Shown piece by piece: positions 52,031-60,699 of a DNA stretch of 60,699 bases; the first letter of the stretch is position 1, and each line of letters begins with the position of its first letter. Origin of the DNA: an uncultured Pseudomonas sp. (GTDB lineage Bacteria > Pseudomonadota > Gammaproteobacteria > Pseudomonadales > Pseudomonadaceae). The notes under the pieces were generated by a model. It was given only the letters and a program-made list of their open reading frames with translations, did no database searches and was not told the origin of the DNA. The stretch is taken from the NCBI RefSeq assembly GCF_946885885.1, contig NZ_CAMPHN010000005.1, forward strand, positions 1 to 60,699. Direction: 5' to 3'. The position numbers were made by a program, and so were the translations under genes.

Positions 52031-53107
52031 TTAGCCGCGTCGCCGCTTTGGTAATACATCCTTGAGCTTGGCGTGCATGCTGCGCAGGGTTTTTTCGGTG
52101 CTGTCCCAATCGATGCAGGCGTCGGTTACGGAAACGCCGTATTTCAGTTCGTCGAGATTTTTCGGGATCGATTGGTTGCCCCAGCCCAAATGGCTTTCGA
52201 CCATCAAACCGACGATCGATTGATTGCCTTCGAGAATTTGGTTGGCGACGTTCTCCATCACCAACGGTTGCAGAGCCGGGTCCTTGTTGGAGTTGGCGTG
52301 GCTGCAGTCGACCATGATGTTCGGGCGGATGCCGGTTTTTGCCAGTTCCTGCTCGCAAACGGCAACGCTGACCGAATCGTAGTTCGGTTTGCCGTTACCG
52401 CCGCGCAGCACCACATGGCCATAGGCGTTGCCCTTGGTGGTGACGATGGAAACGCCGCCTTCCTGGTTGATGCCGAGAAAACGGTGAGGGCTGGAGACCG
52501 ATTGCAGCGCGTTGATCGCCACGGTCAGACCGCCATCGGTGCCGTTCTTGAAACCGACGGCCGAGGACAAGCCGGAGGCCATTTCGCGGTGTGTTTGCGA
52601 TTCGGTGGTGCGTGCGCCGATCGCCGACCAACTGATCAGATCTTGCAGGTATTGCGGGGAAATCGGATCGAGCGCTTCGGTGGCGGTCGGCAGGCCCATT
52701 TCCGCGAGGTCGCGCAGCAACTGGCGACCGATATGCAGGCCATCCTGGATCTTGAACGAGTCGTCCAGGTAGGGGTCGTTGATCAGGCCTTTCCAGCCCA
52801 CGGTGGTGCGCGGCTTCTCGAAGTACACGCGCATCACCAGATAGAGGCTGTCGGAGACTTCCGCGGCGAGCCCCTTGAGGCGTTCGGCATACTCATGGGC
52901 CGCTTTGATATCGTGGATCGAGCAGGGGCCGACCACGACGAACAGGCGGTGGTCTTTGCCATCGAGAATATTGCGGATCACCTCACGGCCTTCGGCCACG
53001 GTGTGCAGTGCGGTTTCGGTCAGCGGGATTTCACGCTTGAGCTGCGCCGGGGTGATCAGGGTTTCGTTGCAGGCAACGTTGAGGTCGTCGATCGGTAAAT
53101 CAGCCAT
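52031..53107 (-). CDS. 3-deoxy-7-phosphoheptulonate synthase, class I
   Basis: The 358-residue product is an AroFGH-type DAHP synthase, the first step of aromatic amino acid synthesis from phosphoenolpyruvate and erythrose 4-phosphate. It has LFVVVGPCSIHD (metal Cys), VMRVYFEKPRTTVGWKG, SWSAIGARTTESQ with GFKNGTDG, MVDCSHANSNKD, the metal His in ESHLGWGNQ and Asp in SVTDACIDW. The likely start is ATG 53107 (M-A-D-L-P); a second in-frame ATG at 53119 is possible. Feedback inhibition by Tyr, Phe or Trp is usual, but the isoform cannot be called. About 175 bases before the start hold an imperfect palindrome at 53207-53222. Confidence 0.95.
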   Translation of the reverse strand: MADLPIDDLNVACNETLITPAQLKREIPLTETALHTVAEGREVIRNILDGKDHRLFVVVGPCSIHDIKAAHEYAERLKGLAAEVSDSLYLVMRVYFEKPRTTVGWKGLINDPYLDDSFKIQDGLHIGRQLLRDLAEMGLPTATEALDPISPQYLQDLISWSAIGARTTESQTHREMASGLSSAVGFKNGTDGGLTVAINALQSVSSPHRFLGINQEGGVSIVTTKGNAYGHVVLRGGNGKPNYDSVSVAVCEQELAKTGIRPNIMVDCSHANSNKDPALQPLVMENVANQILEGNQSIVGLMVESHLGWGNQSIPKNLDELKYGVSVTDACIDWDSTEKTLRSMHAKLKDVLPKRRRG

Positions 53108-53285
53108 CGTGCTTTTCATCGGTTCAGTCGTCAGGTCACGGGTGCCGGCCGCCAGCGCTCCCCGTGTGGCGGAGCACAGCATTATGGGCACAACGGGGAA
53201 GCCGAACCTTAGCGCGTTAAGGGCTGGCTAGACAATGGGGAGGGCGTGGTAAATCAAGCGGATATGGCCGTTGGCGATCGATCCG

Positions 53286-53705
53286 TCAGCTGAAGCTGGC
53301 CTGTGAGAAGTCGGCGGCATGCTGCGCGATCCATTCCCGGGCGGCGGCTTCTATCGGCAGCTGTTCCCCCAGTTCCTGCTCGCGCTGCAAGCGGTAATGT
53401 TCGATCTGGCAAACCTGTTCGACCATGCGCGCGCGAAACAGCGTGTCTTCATCGATAAAGGCCACGCCGACCAGGTAGTGATCGGTCTCTTTGCGGCACC
53501 ATGCCACTATTCCCGGATAGCATGCCTGCTTGCCGAAAAGCGGGATACGCAGGTCGACCTCGCTGCCGTCGATAAAGCTGCACTGAGACATGCACGCCAC
53601 ACCGCCGAGGCTGATATTGTTCAGTTGTTGCCGGGGAATGCTTGCTTGTTTACGCAGCACCAATTCCACGGGCATATCGCTGGGATGACGCAAGAAACGA
53701 CGCAT
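53286..53705 (-). CDS. PilZ domain protein (c-di-GMP binding)
   Basis: The 139-residue product is a single-domain PilZ protein. The c-di-GMP binding motifs are present: R-R-F-L-R (R2xxxR6) at the N terminus and N-I-S-L-G-G near residues 30-35. The beta-barrel core continues with DLRIPLFGKQACYPGIVAWCR and YLVGVAFIDED. The last 40 residues form a helical extension. It should bind cyclic di-GMP and act on an unknown target. ATG 53705 is the natural start; a TATACT box lies about 40 bases upstream on the minus strand. Confidence 0.92.
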   Translation of the reverse strand: MRRFLRHPSDMPVELVLRKQASIPRQQLNNISLGGVACMSQCSFIDGSEVDLRIPLFGKQACYPGIVAWCRKETDHYLVGVAFIDEDTLFRARMVEQVCQIEHYRLQREQELGEQLPIEAAAREWIAQHAADFSQASFS

Positions 53706-54019
53706 GACTACCGACTCCCGATGACATCAAAACGACATCACTGCTGACAGTATAGCGGTTGAACAGAAATTGACAGCGCTTGCCGCGGCCCAAGCACGCC
53801 AGGCACTCTTGCCGCTGACTGATGCATAGCCCGCGCCAAATTTATTGAATGGGCGCGCATGTGCTCTGCCGGCAGTATGAGCGGCCAATAGCGATGGGCG
53901 GGGCGTCCGCATACATGACGGCAGTGGTCAAATTTACGGCGTCGTACCACAGGTTCGCGCCACCTATGCGATTGATGCCATGGCGCGGTGATGGCCCGCC
54001 TGGTTAAGGAGCTTTTCAG
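53706..54019. other. Intergenic region between PilZ and ketopantoate-reductase genes
   Basis: No gene is supported. On the minus strand it has the probable -10 box TATACT at 53753-53748 for the PilZ gene. At 53832-53857 a hairpin CGCGCC and GGCGCG with a 14-base AT loop stands alone. The last 80 bases contain the AAGGAG ribosome site of the next gene. Confidence 0.5.
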
Positions 54020-54979
54020 ATGCCCGTGTCTCAACCTCCACGTATCGGCATTATCGGTACGGGTGCCATTGGCGGCTTTTATGGGGTAATGCTGGCGCGT
54101 GCCGGATTCGATGTGCATTTCTTGCTGCGCAGCGAATACGCCGCGGTCGTCGAACAGGGCTTGACGCTCAATAGCAGCGTGCACGGCAGTTTGCATCTGG
54201 CAAACGTCAACGCCTATCGGTCGGCGGCGGATATGCCGCCCTGCGACTGGCTGTTGGTCGGCGCGAAAACCACCAGCAATGCCGAGCTCGCGCCTGCGAT
54301 CGTCCAGGCCGCGGCTCCCGGAGCGAAGGTCCTGTTGTTGCAAAACGGCTTGGCGGTCGAAGAGGCGTTGCGGCCGCTGCTGCCCGACTCGCTACACCTG
54401 CTGGGCGGGCTGTGCTTTATCTGCGTCCACCGTGCGGCGCCCGGGGTGGTCGAGCATCAGGCGTATGGCGGCGTCAATCTGGGTTATCACTCGGGGCCCG
54501 CGCAGGATCCTGCGGCCCGCTCGCACCTGCTCGCAGAGGGCGCGCAGATGTTCGAAGACGCGGGATTGGATTCCACTGCCATGGCCGACTTGCAGCAGGC
54601 GCGCTGGCAGAAACTGGTGTGGAACGTGCCCTATAACGGCTTGTCGGTGCTGCTCGATGCCGACACCAGCGCCTTGATGGCCAATGCCGATAGCCGTGCG
54701 TTGATCGAGGCGCTGATGCAGGAGGTGATCGATGGCGCTGCCGCTTGCGGCTATCAGTTACCGCAAGGCTACGCCGCCAAGCTTTTGGCGGCAACCGATC
54801 GCATGCCCGACTACCTGCCGAGCATGTATCACGATTTCGCCCAGCGGCGTCCCTTGGAATTACAGGCGATCTACGCCGCGCCGCTTGCCGCTGCCGCGCA
54901 AGCGGGACGCCAGTTGCCGCGCATGCAAGCCTTGCATCAAGCGCTGCGTTTTCTCGATCAGCGTCATCAATCAGCCTGA
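54020..54979 (+). CDS. Ketopantoate reductase family protein (PanE/ApbA-like)
   Basis: The 319-residue product has an N-terminal NADP-binding Rossmann motif GIIGTGAIGGFYG and a C-terminal helical domain with KLVWNVPYNGLS, the lysine-asparagine segment of the active site. It then shows PDYLPSMYHDFAQRRPLE, as in 2-dehydropantoate 2-reductases. PanE reduces ketopantoate to pantoate for coenzyme A. The genome may have several paralogues, so the real substrate is not certain. AAGGAG precedes ATG 54020. It is followed seven bases later by the 5'-nucleotidase gene. Confidence 0.9.
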   Translation: MPVSQPPRIGIIGTGAIGGFYGVMLARAGFDVHFLLRSEYAAVVEQGLTLNSSVHGSLHLANVNAYRSAADMPPCDWLLVGAKTTSNAELAPAIVQAAAPGAKVLLLQNGLAVEEALRPLLPDSLHLLGGLCFICVHRAAPGVVEHQAYGGVNLGYHSGPAQDPAARSHLLAEGAQMFEDAGLDSTAMADLQQARWQKLVWNVPYNGLSVLLDADTSALMANADSRALIEALMQEVIDGAAACGYQLPQGYAAKLLAATDRMPDYLPSMYHDFAQRRPLELQAIYAAPLAAAAQAGRQLPRMQALHQALRFLDQRHQSA

Positions 54980-54986
54980 GGTCAGC

Positions 54987-55892
54987 ATGAGCAAGGGATT
55001 GGGCGACAAGTTGGTGTTGGCGATTTCTTCGCGGGCATTGTTCGATTTGCGTGAGAGCCACCTGGTCTACGAAACCCAGGGTGTCGAGGCCTACCGTCAA
55101 TACCAGATCGAACATGAGGACGAGATCCTGATGCCCGGCGATGCTTTTCCCTTGGTCGAGAAGTTACTGGGTCTGAACGCCACGTTGGGGCAGCCGCGCG
55201 TGGAAGTGATACTGGTTTCGCGCAATAGCGCCGACACCGGTTTGCGCGCATTCAACTCGATCCAGCACTACGGTTTGGGCATTTCGCGCGCGGCCTTCGT
55301 CGGCGGGCGCAGCCCCGACCCTTATCTGGCGGCCTTCGGTTGTCATCTGTTCCTCTCCACCCATGCCGAAGACGTGCGCAGCGCGTTGCGCTCGGGGTTC
55401 GGTGCGGCGACCATCCTTTCCGGGGGCGCACAGCGGGCGGCGAGCACCGAGCTGCGGATCGCCTTCGACGGCGATGCTGTGCTGTTTTCCGATGAATCCG
55501 AGCGGGTTTATCAGCAAGCCGGCCTGGAGGCCTTTCAGAGCCACGAGCGCGAGTCGGCCCGCCAGTTGCTCGGCGGCGGACCGTTCAAGCCGTTCCTCGC
55601 GGCCTTGCATCGCTTGCAGCAGGAATTCCCCGAAGACGCTTGTCCAATTCGTACCGCGCTGGTCACGGCGCGTTCGGCGCCAGCCCATGAGCGGGTGATC
55701 CGCACCCTGCGCGAATGGAATATCCGCTTGGACGAATCATTTTTCCTCGGCGGGTTGGAGAAGGCCGCGATTCTGGAAACCTTTGGTGCAGATGTATTTT
55801 TCGACGACCAGACGGGGCACTGCGAAAAAGCCTGCGGGGTGGTGACGACCGGACATGTGCCACACGGCATCAGCAATGAGCCGCTGCTGTAA
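54987..55892 (+). CDS. 5'-nucleotidase (cytosolic 5'-nucleotidase I family, PF06189)
   Basis: The 301-residue product belongs to the 5'-nucleotidase family PF06189. It shows SSRALFDLRESHLVYE at the N terminus with a haloacid-dehalogenase-type aspartate in FDLRE, the AFVGGRSPDPYL region, RIAFDGDAVLFSDESE with a second acidic site, and ALVTARSAPAHER. It ends in FFLGGLEKAAILETFGADVFFDDQ. It should dephosphorylate nucleoside monophosphates in the cytosol. GAGG at 54978-54981 supports ATG 54987. It is joined with the ketopantoate reductase gene in one operon. Confidence 0.92.
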   Translation: MSKGLGDKLVLAISSRALFDLRESHLVYETQGVEAYRQYQIEHEDEILMPGDAFPLVEKLLGLNATLGQPRVEVILVSRNSADTGLRAFNSIQHYGLGISRAAFVGGRSPDPYLAAFGCHLFLSTHAEDVRSALRSGFGAATILSGGAQRAASTELRIAFDGDAVLFSDESERVYQQAGLEAFQSHERESARQLLGGGPFKPFLAALHRLQQEFPEDACPIRTALVTARSAPAHERVIRTLREWNIRLDESFFLGGLEKAAILETFGADVFFDDQTGHCEKACGVVTTGHVPHGISNEPLL

Positions 55893-56002
55893 TTGGCGAT
55901 CAGCTATATATCCTTTGGTCCTAAATGGCGGTGTTTTTGTTGACTTTTTGCAGGTGCTGCTAAGCTCAGAGTAGACCGCCAACAGGCTGTCGAGGAGGGC
56001 CC

Positions 56003-56503
56003 ATGATTAGCTCGATTCTCTATGCCACCGATTTAGGTCTTTATTCGCCCTATGTGCTTCAGCATGCACTGTCCTTGGCCCGAGCGTTCAACGCCGGCTT
56101 GTATGTGGTGCATGCGGTCGAACCCATGGGCCTGTTCGCCGAATCGGTGTTGCAGACCTACCTGGATGAAGAGCGCTTGCAAGAGTTACGCAGTAAAGGC
56201 TTGAGCACGGTGATGGCGAGCATCGAACAGCGGGTGCTCGAAGGTTTCAGCGACGAATTGGGCGAAACCGTGCACGAGCGCGACCTGATCCGTGCGGTGA
56301 GAGTGGTGCATGGGGATCCGCCGGTAGCGATTCTCGAAGAGGCGCAGAAACTTGGGGTGGATCTGCTAGTCGTAGGTAGTCACAGTCATGGCACCGAATG
56401 GGATATTCCATTGGGGCGCACGGCTGGTCGCTTGGTTCAATTGTCCGAAGTGCCTGTGTATTTGGTGCCGATGCTTCAGCACCGCAGTCGCGGCGAGCTT
56501 TGA
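56003..56503 (+). CDS. Universal stress protein (UspA family)
   Basis: The 166-residue product has the Usp alpha/beta fold: ILYATDLGLYSPYVLQHALSLA at the N terminus, VVHGDPPVAILEEAQKLGVDLLVVGSHSHG, and the C-terminal strand VPVYLVP. The ATP-binding glycine pattern is present though G-S-H-S-H-G is followed by a longer acidic spacer before G-R-T-A. These cytosolic proteins respond to stress and starvation. GAGGAGGG precedes the ATG. It lies between the 5'-nucleotidase gene and cysB, as in P. aeruginosa from memory. Confidence 0.94.
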   Translation: MISSILYATDLGLYSPYVLQHALSLARAFNAGLYVVHAVEPMGLFAESVLQTYLDEERLQELRSKGLSTVMASIEQRVLEGFSDELGETVHERDLIRAVRVVHGDPPVAILEEAQKLGVDLLVVGSHSHGTEWDIPLGRTAGRLVQLSEVPVYLVPMLQHRSRGEL

Positions 56504-56549
56504 ATCGAGCAATGGGGTATAAGAACAATTCGTCTAGATTTAATCGCTA

Positions 56550-56565
56550 AACCATAAATATGGTT
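56550..56565. promoter_or_regulatory. Palindrome upstream of cysB
   Basis: A perfect 7-base inverted repeat (AACCATA-AA-TATGGTT) lies 51 bases before the cysB start in AT-rich DNA. A second repeat, ATCGT...ACGAT, follows at 56574-56590. CysB is known to repress its own gene, so one of these may be its site; this is inference. Confidence 0.45.
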
Positions 56566-56606
56566 ATATGACCAATCGTCGATTGAACGATTGCCCATCG
56601 GTTTGA

Positions 56607-57590
<984 letters not shown>

Positions 57591-57606
57591 GGCGGGATGG
57601 TCATAT

Positions 57607-57634
57607 GCAAAAGCCCGGTGAGCCGGGCTTTTGC
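57607..57634. terminator. Bidirectional terminator between cysB and cysH
   Basis: Perfect 12-base arms GCAAAAGCCCGG and CCGGGCTTTTGC with loop TGAG have TTTT on one side of each strand, so they end both convergent genes. Confidence 0.9.
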
Positions 57635-57644
57635 ATCACTGGGT

Positions 57645-58379
57645 TCAGTTTTTCGCTATCAGATTGCCGGCGTGCAGGCCGCATTCCTTTTGCGTGGCTT
57701 CTTCCCACCACCAGCGGCCTTCGCGCTCGTGCTGATTAGGCAGCACAGGGCGGGTGCAAGGCTCGCAACCGATGCTGATGAAGCCGCGTTCGTGCAGTGG
57801 GTTGTAAGGCAGTTCGAGCATACGGATATAGGCCCAGACCTCCTCGCTGCTCATCTGCGCCAGCGGATTGAACTTGTACAACGGCCGTTCCGGCGTCGAG
57901 AACGCGCCGTCGATTTCCAGTACCGCGACCTGACTGCGGGTGCCGGGGCTCTGATCGCGGCGCTGACCGGTGGCCCAGGCGCTGACGCTGCTCAACTTGC
58001 GGCGCAGGGGGGCGGTTTTGCGAATCCCGCAGCACTCGCCGTGGCCGTCCTTGTAGAAGCTGAACAGGCCTTTTTCCTTGACCATGGCTTGCAGCGCATC
58101 GGCGTCGGGGGAGAGCACCTCGATGGCGATGCCGTAGTGCTCGCGCACCTGCTCGATAAAACGGTAGGTCTCCGGATGCAGGCGCCCGGTATCGAGGCTG
58201 AATACCTTGACGTTCTTGTTCAGTTTCCAGGCCATATCGACCAGCACCACATCTTCGGCGCCACTGAAGGAAATCCACAGGTCGTCGCCAAAATGCTCGA
58301 AGGCGAGTTTGAGAATGTCCTGGGGCGATTTGCTGGCGTAACTGGTGGCCAGTTCGGCTACATCTAATGGAAGGCTCAT
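57645..58379 (-). CDS. cysH: Adenylyl-sulfate reductase (thioredoxin), assimilatory
   Basis: The 244-residue product is the [4Fe-4S] APS-reductase form of CysH. It has cluster cysteines Cys116 and Cys117 (ECCGIRK) plus Cys205 and Cys208 (GCEPCTRP), and the catalytic Cys233 in KECGLH near the C terminus. The P-loop-like [10 protein letters not shown] and [11 protein letters not shown] bind the nucleotide. The CC...CxxC pairs show that it reduces adenylyl sulfate directly, not PAPS, giving sulfite for cysteine synthesis. ATG 58379 is the natural start. Regulation by the adjacent CysB is expected. Confidence 0.97.
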   Translation of the reverse strand: MSLPLDVAELATSYASKSPQDILKLAFEHFGDDLWISFSGAEDVVLVDMAWKLNKNVKVFSLDTGRLHPETYRFIEQVREHYGIAIEVLSPDADALQAMVKEKGLFSFYKDGHGECCGIRKTAPLRRKLSSVSAWATGQRRDQSPGTRSQVAVLEIDGAFSTPERPLYKFNPLAQMSSEEVWAYIRMLELPYNPLHERGFISIGCEPCTRPVLPNQHEREGRWWWEEATQKECGLHAGNLIAKN

Positions 58380-58567
58380 CGGGCTATATCCTGCTTAATA
58401 TGGCGCTTTGCGCTCTGTGGGCGGGATAGTAGCAAATACATCTTATGCGGCTAAATAACGAAGTTCCCAGGCAACCCATAGCTTTGGGTATAAGCGGTGC
58501 GTTGCGCCACCGTGGGCGAGCGGCTAGAGTGCCGCCTTCTTTTTCAGTCGAACTCTAGGAGTGCCCT

Positions 58568-59185
58568 GTGGAAATCGCATGTCTCGATTTGGAAGGCGTT
58601 TTGGTCCCGGAAATCTGGATCGCCTTCGCGGAAAAAACCGGCATCGAATCGCTGAAAGCGACCACTCGGGATATTCCTGATTACGACGTATTGATGCAGC
58701 AGCGCCTGCGTATTCTCGACGAGTACGGTTTGAAGTTGGCCGATATTCAAGAGGTGATCGCCACCCTCAAGCCGCTGGACGGCGCCGTGGAATTCGTCGA
58801 CTGGCTGCGCGAGCGCTTTCAGGTGGTGATCCTCTCCGACACCTTCTATGAGTTCTCTCAGCCGCTGATGCGCCAGCTGGGCTTTCCGACGCTGCTCTGC
58901 CACAAGCTGATCACCGATGAAAGCGACCGCGTGGTCAGCTACCAACTGCGCCAGAAAGACCCCAAGCGTCAGTCGGTGATCGCGCTCAAGAGCCTGTACT
59001 ACCGGGTGATCGCCGCCGGCGACTCATACAACGACACCACCATGCTCAGCGAAGCCCACGCCGGCATTTTGTTCCATGCGCCGGACAACGTGATTCGCGA
59101 GTTCCCGCAGTTCCCGGCGGTGCACACCTACGAAGACCTCAAGCGCGAGTTCCTCAAGGCGTCCAATCGCCAACTGAGCCTGTAA
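58568..59185 (+). CDS. thrH: Phosphoserine phosphatase / homoserine phosphotransferase ThrH
   Basis: ThrH is a haloacid dehalogenase enzyme with phosphoserine phosphatase activity that can also transfer phosphate to homoserine. The 205-residue product has the nucleophile aspartate Asp7 in CLDLEG with E9 in place of the usual second Asp. Further motifs are VVILSDTFYEFSQP (motif II), the lysine in RQKDPKRQ and the acidic AAGDSYNDTTML (motif IV). The start is GTG 58568, with AGGAG at 58556-58560. Length and wording match Pseudomonas ThrH. It ends at a strong terminator shared with pabB. Confidence 0.96.
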   Translation: MEIACLDLEGVLVPEIWIAFAEKTGIESLKATTRDIPDYDVLMQQRLRILDEYGLKLADIQEVIATLKPLDGAVEFVDWLRERFQVVILSDTFYEFSQPLMRQLGFPTLLCHKLITDESDRVVSYQLRQKDPKRQSVIALKSLYYRVIAAGDSYNDTTMLSEAHAGILFHAPDNVIREFPQFPAVHTYEDLKREFLKASNRQLSL

Positions 59186-59201
59186 AGGCTCGGCGCAATC
59201 G

Positions 59202-59234
59202 AAAAGGCCCGCACTTCGTTGCGGGCCTTTTTGC
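59202..59234. terminator. Terminator between thrH and pabB
   Basis: Perfect arms AAAAGGCCCGCA and TGCGGGCCTTTT (59202-59213 and 59220-59231) with a six-base loop carry an extra TT on the plus strand. It ends thrH and may end pabB on the other strand. Confidence 0.9.
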
Positions 59235-59235
59235 A

Positions 59236-60582
59236 TCATGTGCAGAACCTTTCCAAGGTCTCCAGCAGCACTTTCACCTTGGTGATGGACTCCTGGTATT
59301 CCGCTTGCCAGTCCGAGTCAGCGACTATCCCGCCACCGCCCCAGCAACTGAGCTGGCCGTTCTTGGCCAATAGGCTGCGGATGGCGATCGAGCTGTCCAT
59401 TTCGCCGCGCACGTCCAGGTACAGCAGCGAGCCGCAATAGAGCGCCCGGCGCGTGGGTTCCAGTTCGTCGATGATCTGCATGGCGCGGATCTTCGGCGCG
59501 CCGGTGATCGAGCCGCCGGGGAAGCTGCCGGCGATCAGATCCAGGGCGTCTTTACCCGGAGCCAGTTCGCCGGTCACCGAGCTGACCAGGTGGTGGACAT
59601 TCGGATAACTCTCGAGGGCGAACAGCTCGGGTACGCGCACCGAGCCGATGGCGCAGCTGCGCCCCAGGTCGTTGCGCAGCAAATCGACGATCATCAGGTT
59701 TTCCGCGCGATCCTTCAGGCTGCTCAGCAGGTCGGCGGCATAGTCGGCGTCGCGTGCGGGGTCGCTGTCGCGCGGTCGAGTGCCTTTGATCGGGCGGGTT
59801 TCCACCTGACCGCGGCTGACCTGCAGAAAGCGTTCGGGCGACAGGCTGATGATCGCGCCGTCGGGCAATGTCTGGTAACCGGAAAAGGGCGTGGGGCAGG
59901 CGGCGCGCAAGGCCTGATAGGCCGTCCATGAATCGCCCCGGTAGGGGGCCCGGAAGCGTTGAGAGAAATTCACCTGGTAGCAATCGCCGGCCTGGATATA
60001 AGCCTGGATACGCTCGAGGGCTTGGCGGTAACAGTCGGCATTGAGATCGGCGCGAAAAGCCTCGAGCAATTCGAACGGTTGGGCGGCGCTCGGCTGTACC
60101 TGTTCGAACAATGTGCACAGACGCTCGCGTTCAGCCTCGTCGAGCCGGGGGTGGAACAGCAATTGGCTGGTGCCCAGCAGGTGGTCGCTGATCAAGGCCC
60201 AGGGGTACAGGCCGAAGCGCGCATCGGCCAAGTCCAGGTCGTCGACGGACGCCTGTGGCAGATGCTCCAGGCGGCGGCCGAAGTCGTAGCCCAGATAACC
60301 GATCAAACCGCCGGCAAAGGGTAGCTCGACCTCGGCTGGCGTTTCGGCTTCGCCCAGCCCATTCAGGCTGGCGCGCAGGCGCTGGAGAAAGTCCGTCCCC
60401 GTTTCGTCCTGCTCAGGCGTCAGTTCGGCCAACGGCCAGGCGCTGATCAGGTCATAGCGGCCACGTTGTGCGGCAGGGCGCCCGGCATCCAGCAGGACCG
60501 CGCCGGGTGCGCGACTGATGGCGCCGAAATAAAAGCCGGGATCGGCACGATAAGGCAGCGGATGTATGGAGCAAATAGGCAT
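59236..60582 (-). CDS. pabB: Aminodeoxychorismate synthase component I
   Basis: PabB makes 4-amino-4-deoxychorismate from chorismate with ammonia from PabA, for folate. The 448-residue product has the chorismate-binding fold: ELPFAGGLIGYLGYDFGRR near the N terminus, ERIQAYIQAGDCYQVNFSQRF, SPERFLQVSRGQVETRPIKGT with the PIKGT motif of PabB (the TrpE-type PIAGT has Ala at the lysine site), MIVDLLRNDLGR and PGGSITGAPKIRAM. The lysine of PIKGT is the catalytic one. ATG 60582 starts M-P-I-C-S; the frame extends to 60636 without a better site. Both folate specificity and completeness are well supported. Confidence 0.96.
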   Translation of the reverse strand: MPICSIHPLPYRADPGFYFGAISRAPGAVLLDAGRPAAQRGRYDLISAWPLAELTPEQDETGTDFLQRLRASLNGLGEAETPAEVELPFAGGLIGYLGYDFGRRLEHLPQASVDDLDLADARFGLYPWALISDHLLGTSQLLFHPRLDEAERERLCTLFEQVQPSAAQPFELLEAFRADLNADCYRQALERIQAYIQAGDCYQVNFSQRFRAPYRGDSWTAYQALRAACPTPFSGYQTLPDGAIISLSPERFLQVSRGQVETRPIKGTRPRDSDPARDADYAADLLSSLKDRAENLMIVDLLRNDLGRSCAIGSVRVPELFALESYPNVHHLVSSVTGELAPGKDALDLIAGSFPGGSITGAPKIRAMQIIDELEPTRRALYCGSLLYLDVRGEMDSSIAIRSLLAKNGQLSCWGGGGIVADSDWQAEYQESITKVKVLLETLERFCT

Positions 60583-60699
60583 TCGAGGTGCTTCGAAACA
60601 GCGGGGCGTCGATTGTAGAACGCGGCCAGCATTCATCCTAGGGGCTGTTGCCGTTTCATCGCGACCGCGCCGGAGCCTGTTTTAGCGCGAGGCAAGGCA

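Overview
The window is a high-GC Pseudomonas chromosome segment. Gene content and order match, from memory, several separate blocks of the P. aeruginosa map: selD-selU with a following chemotaxis transducer; moxR-DUF58-tgpA; mltF, DoxX, lif and lipA; the ybbAP-like ABC pair with tesA; an L,D-transpeptidase with oprI; and usp, cysB, cysH, thrH and pabB. In the host parts the genes are closely packed, many starts overlap the previous stop, and ordinary hairpin terminators separate transcription units. No rRNA, tRNA, CRISPR array, integrase or prophage was seen.

Layout. 1-9.2 kb: a cut glutathione transferase, a DUF4892 protein, a PerM/AI-2E-type permease, a patatin-like protein, the selenium pair selD-selU (tRNA 2-selenouridine), a small lipoprotein with a flavin reductase, and a chemoreceptor. 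9.2-22.6 kb: a P-type cation ATPase, the moxR/DUF58/tgpA operon, CHAD and thioesterase genes, a second chemoreceptor, TatD, an MltF-like transglycosylase and DoxX. 22.6-25.5 kb: the secreted lipase lipA and its foldase lif, with a candidate sigma-54 promoter.

25.6-42.6 kb is an accessory island of about 17 kb. It has replaced the centre of a native, minus-strand greB gene: the C-terminal coding tail lies at 25554-25625 and the N-terminal part at 42597-42754, both on the minus strand, with the middle missing. The island carries an intact, different greB (42041-42508) beside a decayed IS256-type transposase. It has two catabolic modules. Module 1 (25.7-34.1 kb) holds a CrtI-like FAD enzyme, an ExaC-type aldehyde dehydrogenase, an SRPBCC protein, an iron alcohol dehydrogenase, an acyl-CoA ligase, an AraC regulator and a TetR regulator. 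Twin palindromes mark its divergent promoters. Module 2 (35.9-41.8 kb) holds an isoquinoline-oxidoreductase-type molybdenum hydroxylase, XdhC, an AraC regulator, a wrecked moaA and a MocA-type cytidylyltransferase. A tandem 21-bp-spaced operator occurs at both of its promoters. A secreted SRPBCC protein and a metallo-hydrolase lipoprotein sit between the modules. The likely overall role is oxidation of a hydrophobic alcohol or aldehyde to an acid and then a CoA thioester. The substrate cannot be read from the sequence.

42.6-60.7 kb returns to host genes: the ABC exporter pair, tesA, L,D-transpeptidase, oprI, a GntP permease, an inner-membrane unknown, a GNAT, DAHP synthase, PilZ, a ketopantoate-reductase-like protein, 5'-nucleotidase, universal stress protein, cysB, cysH, thrH and pabB.
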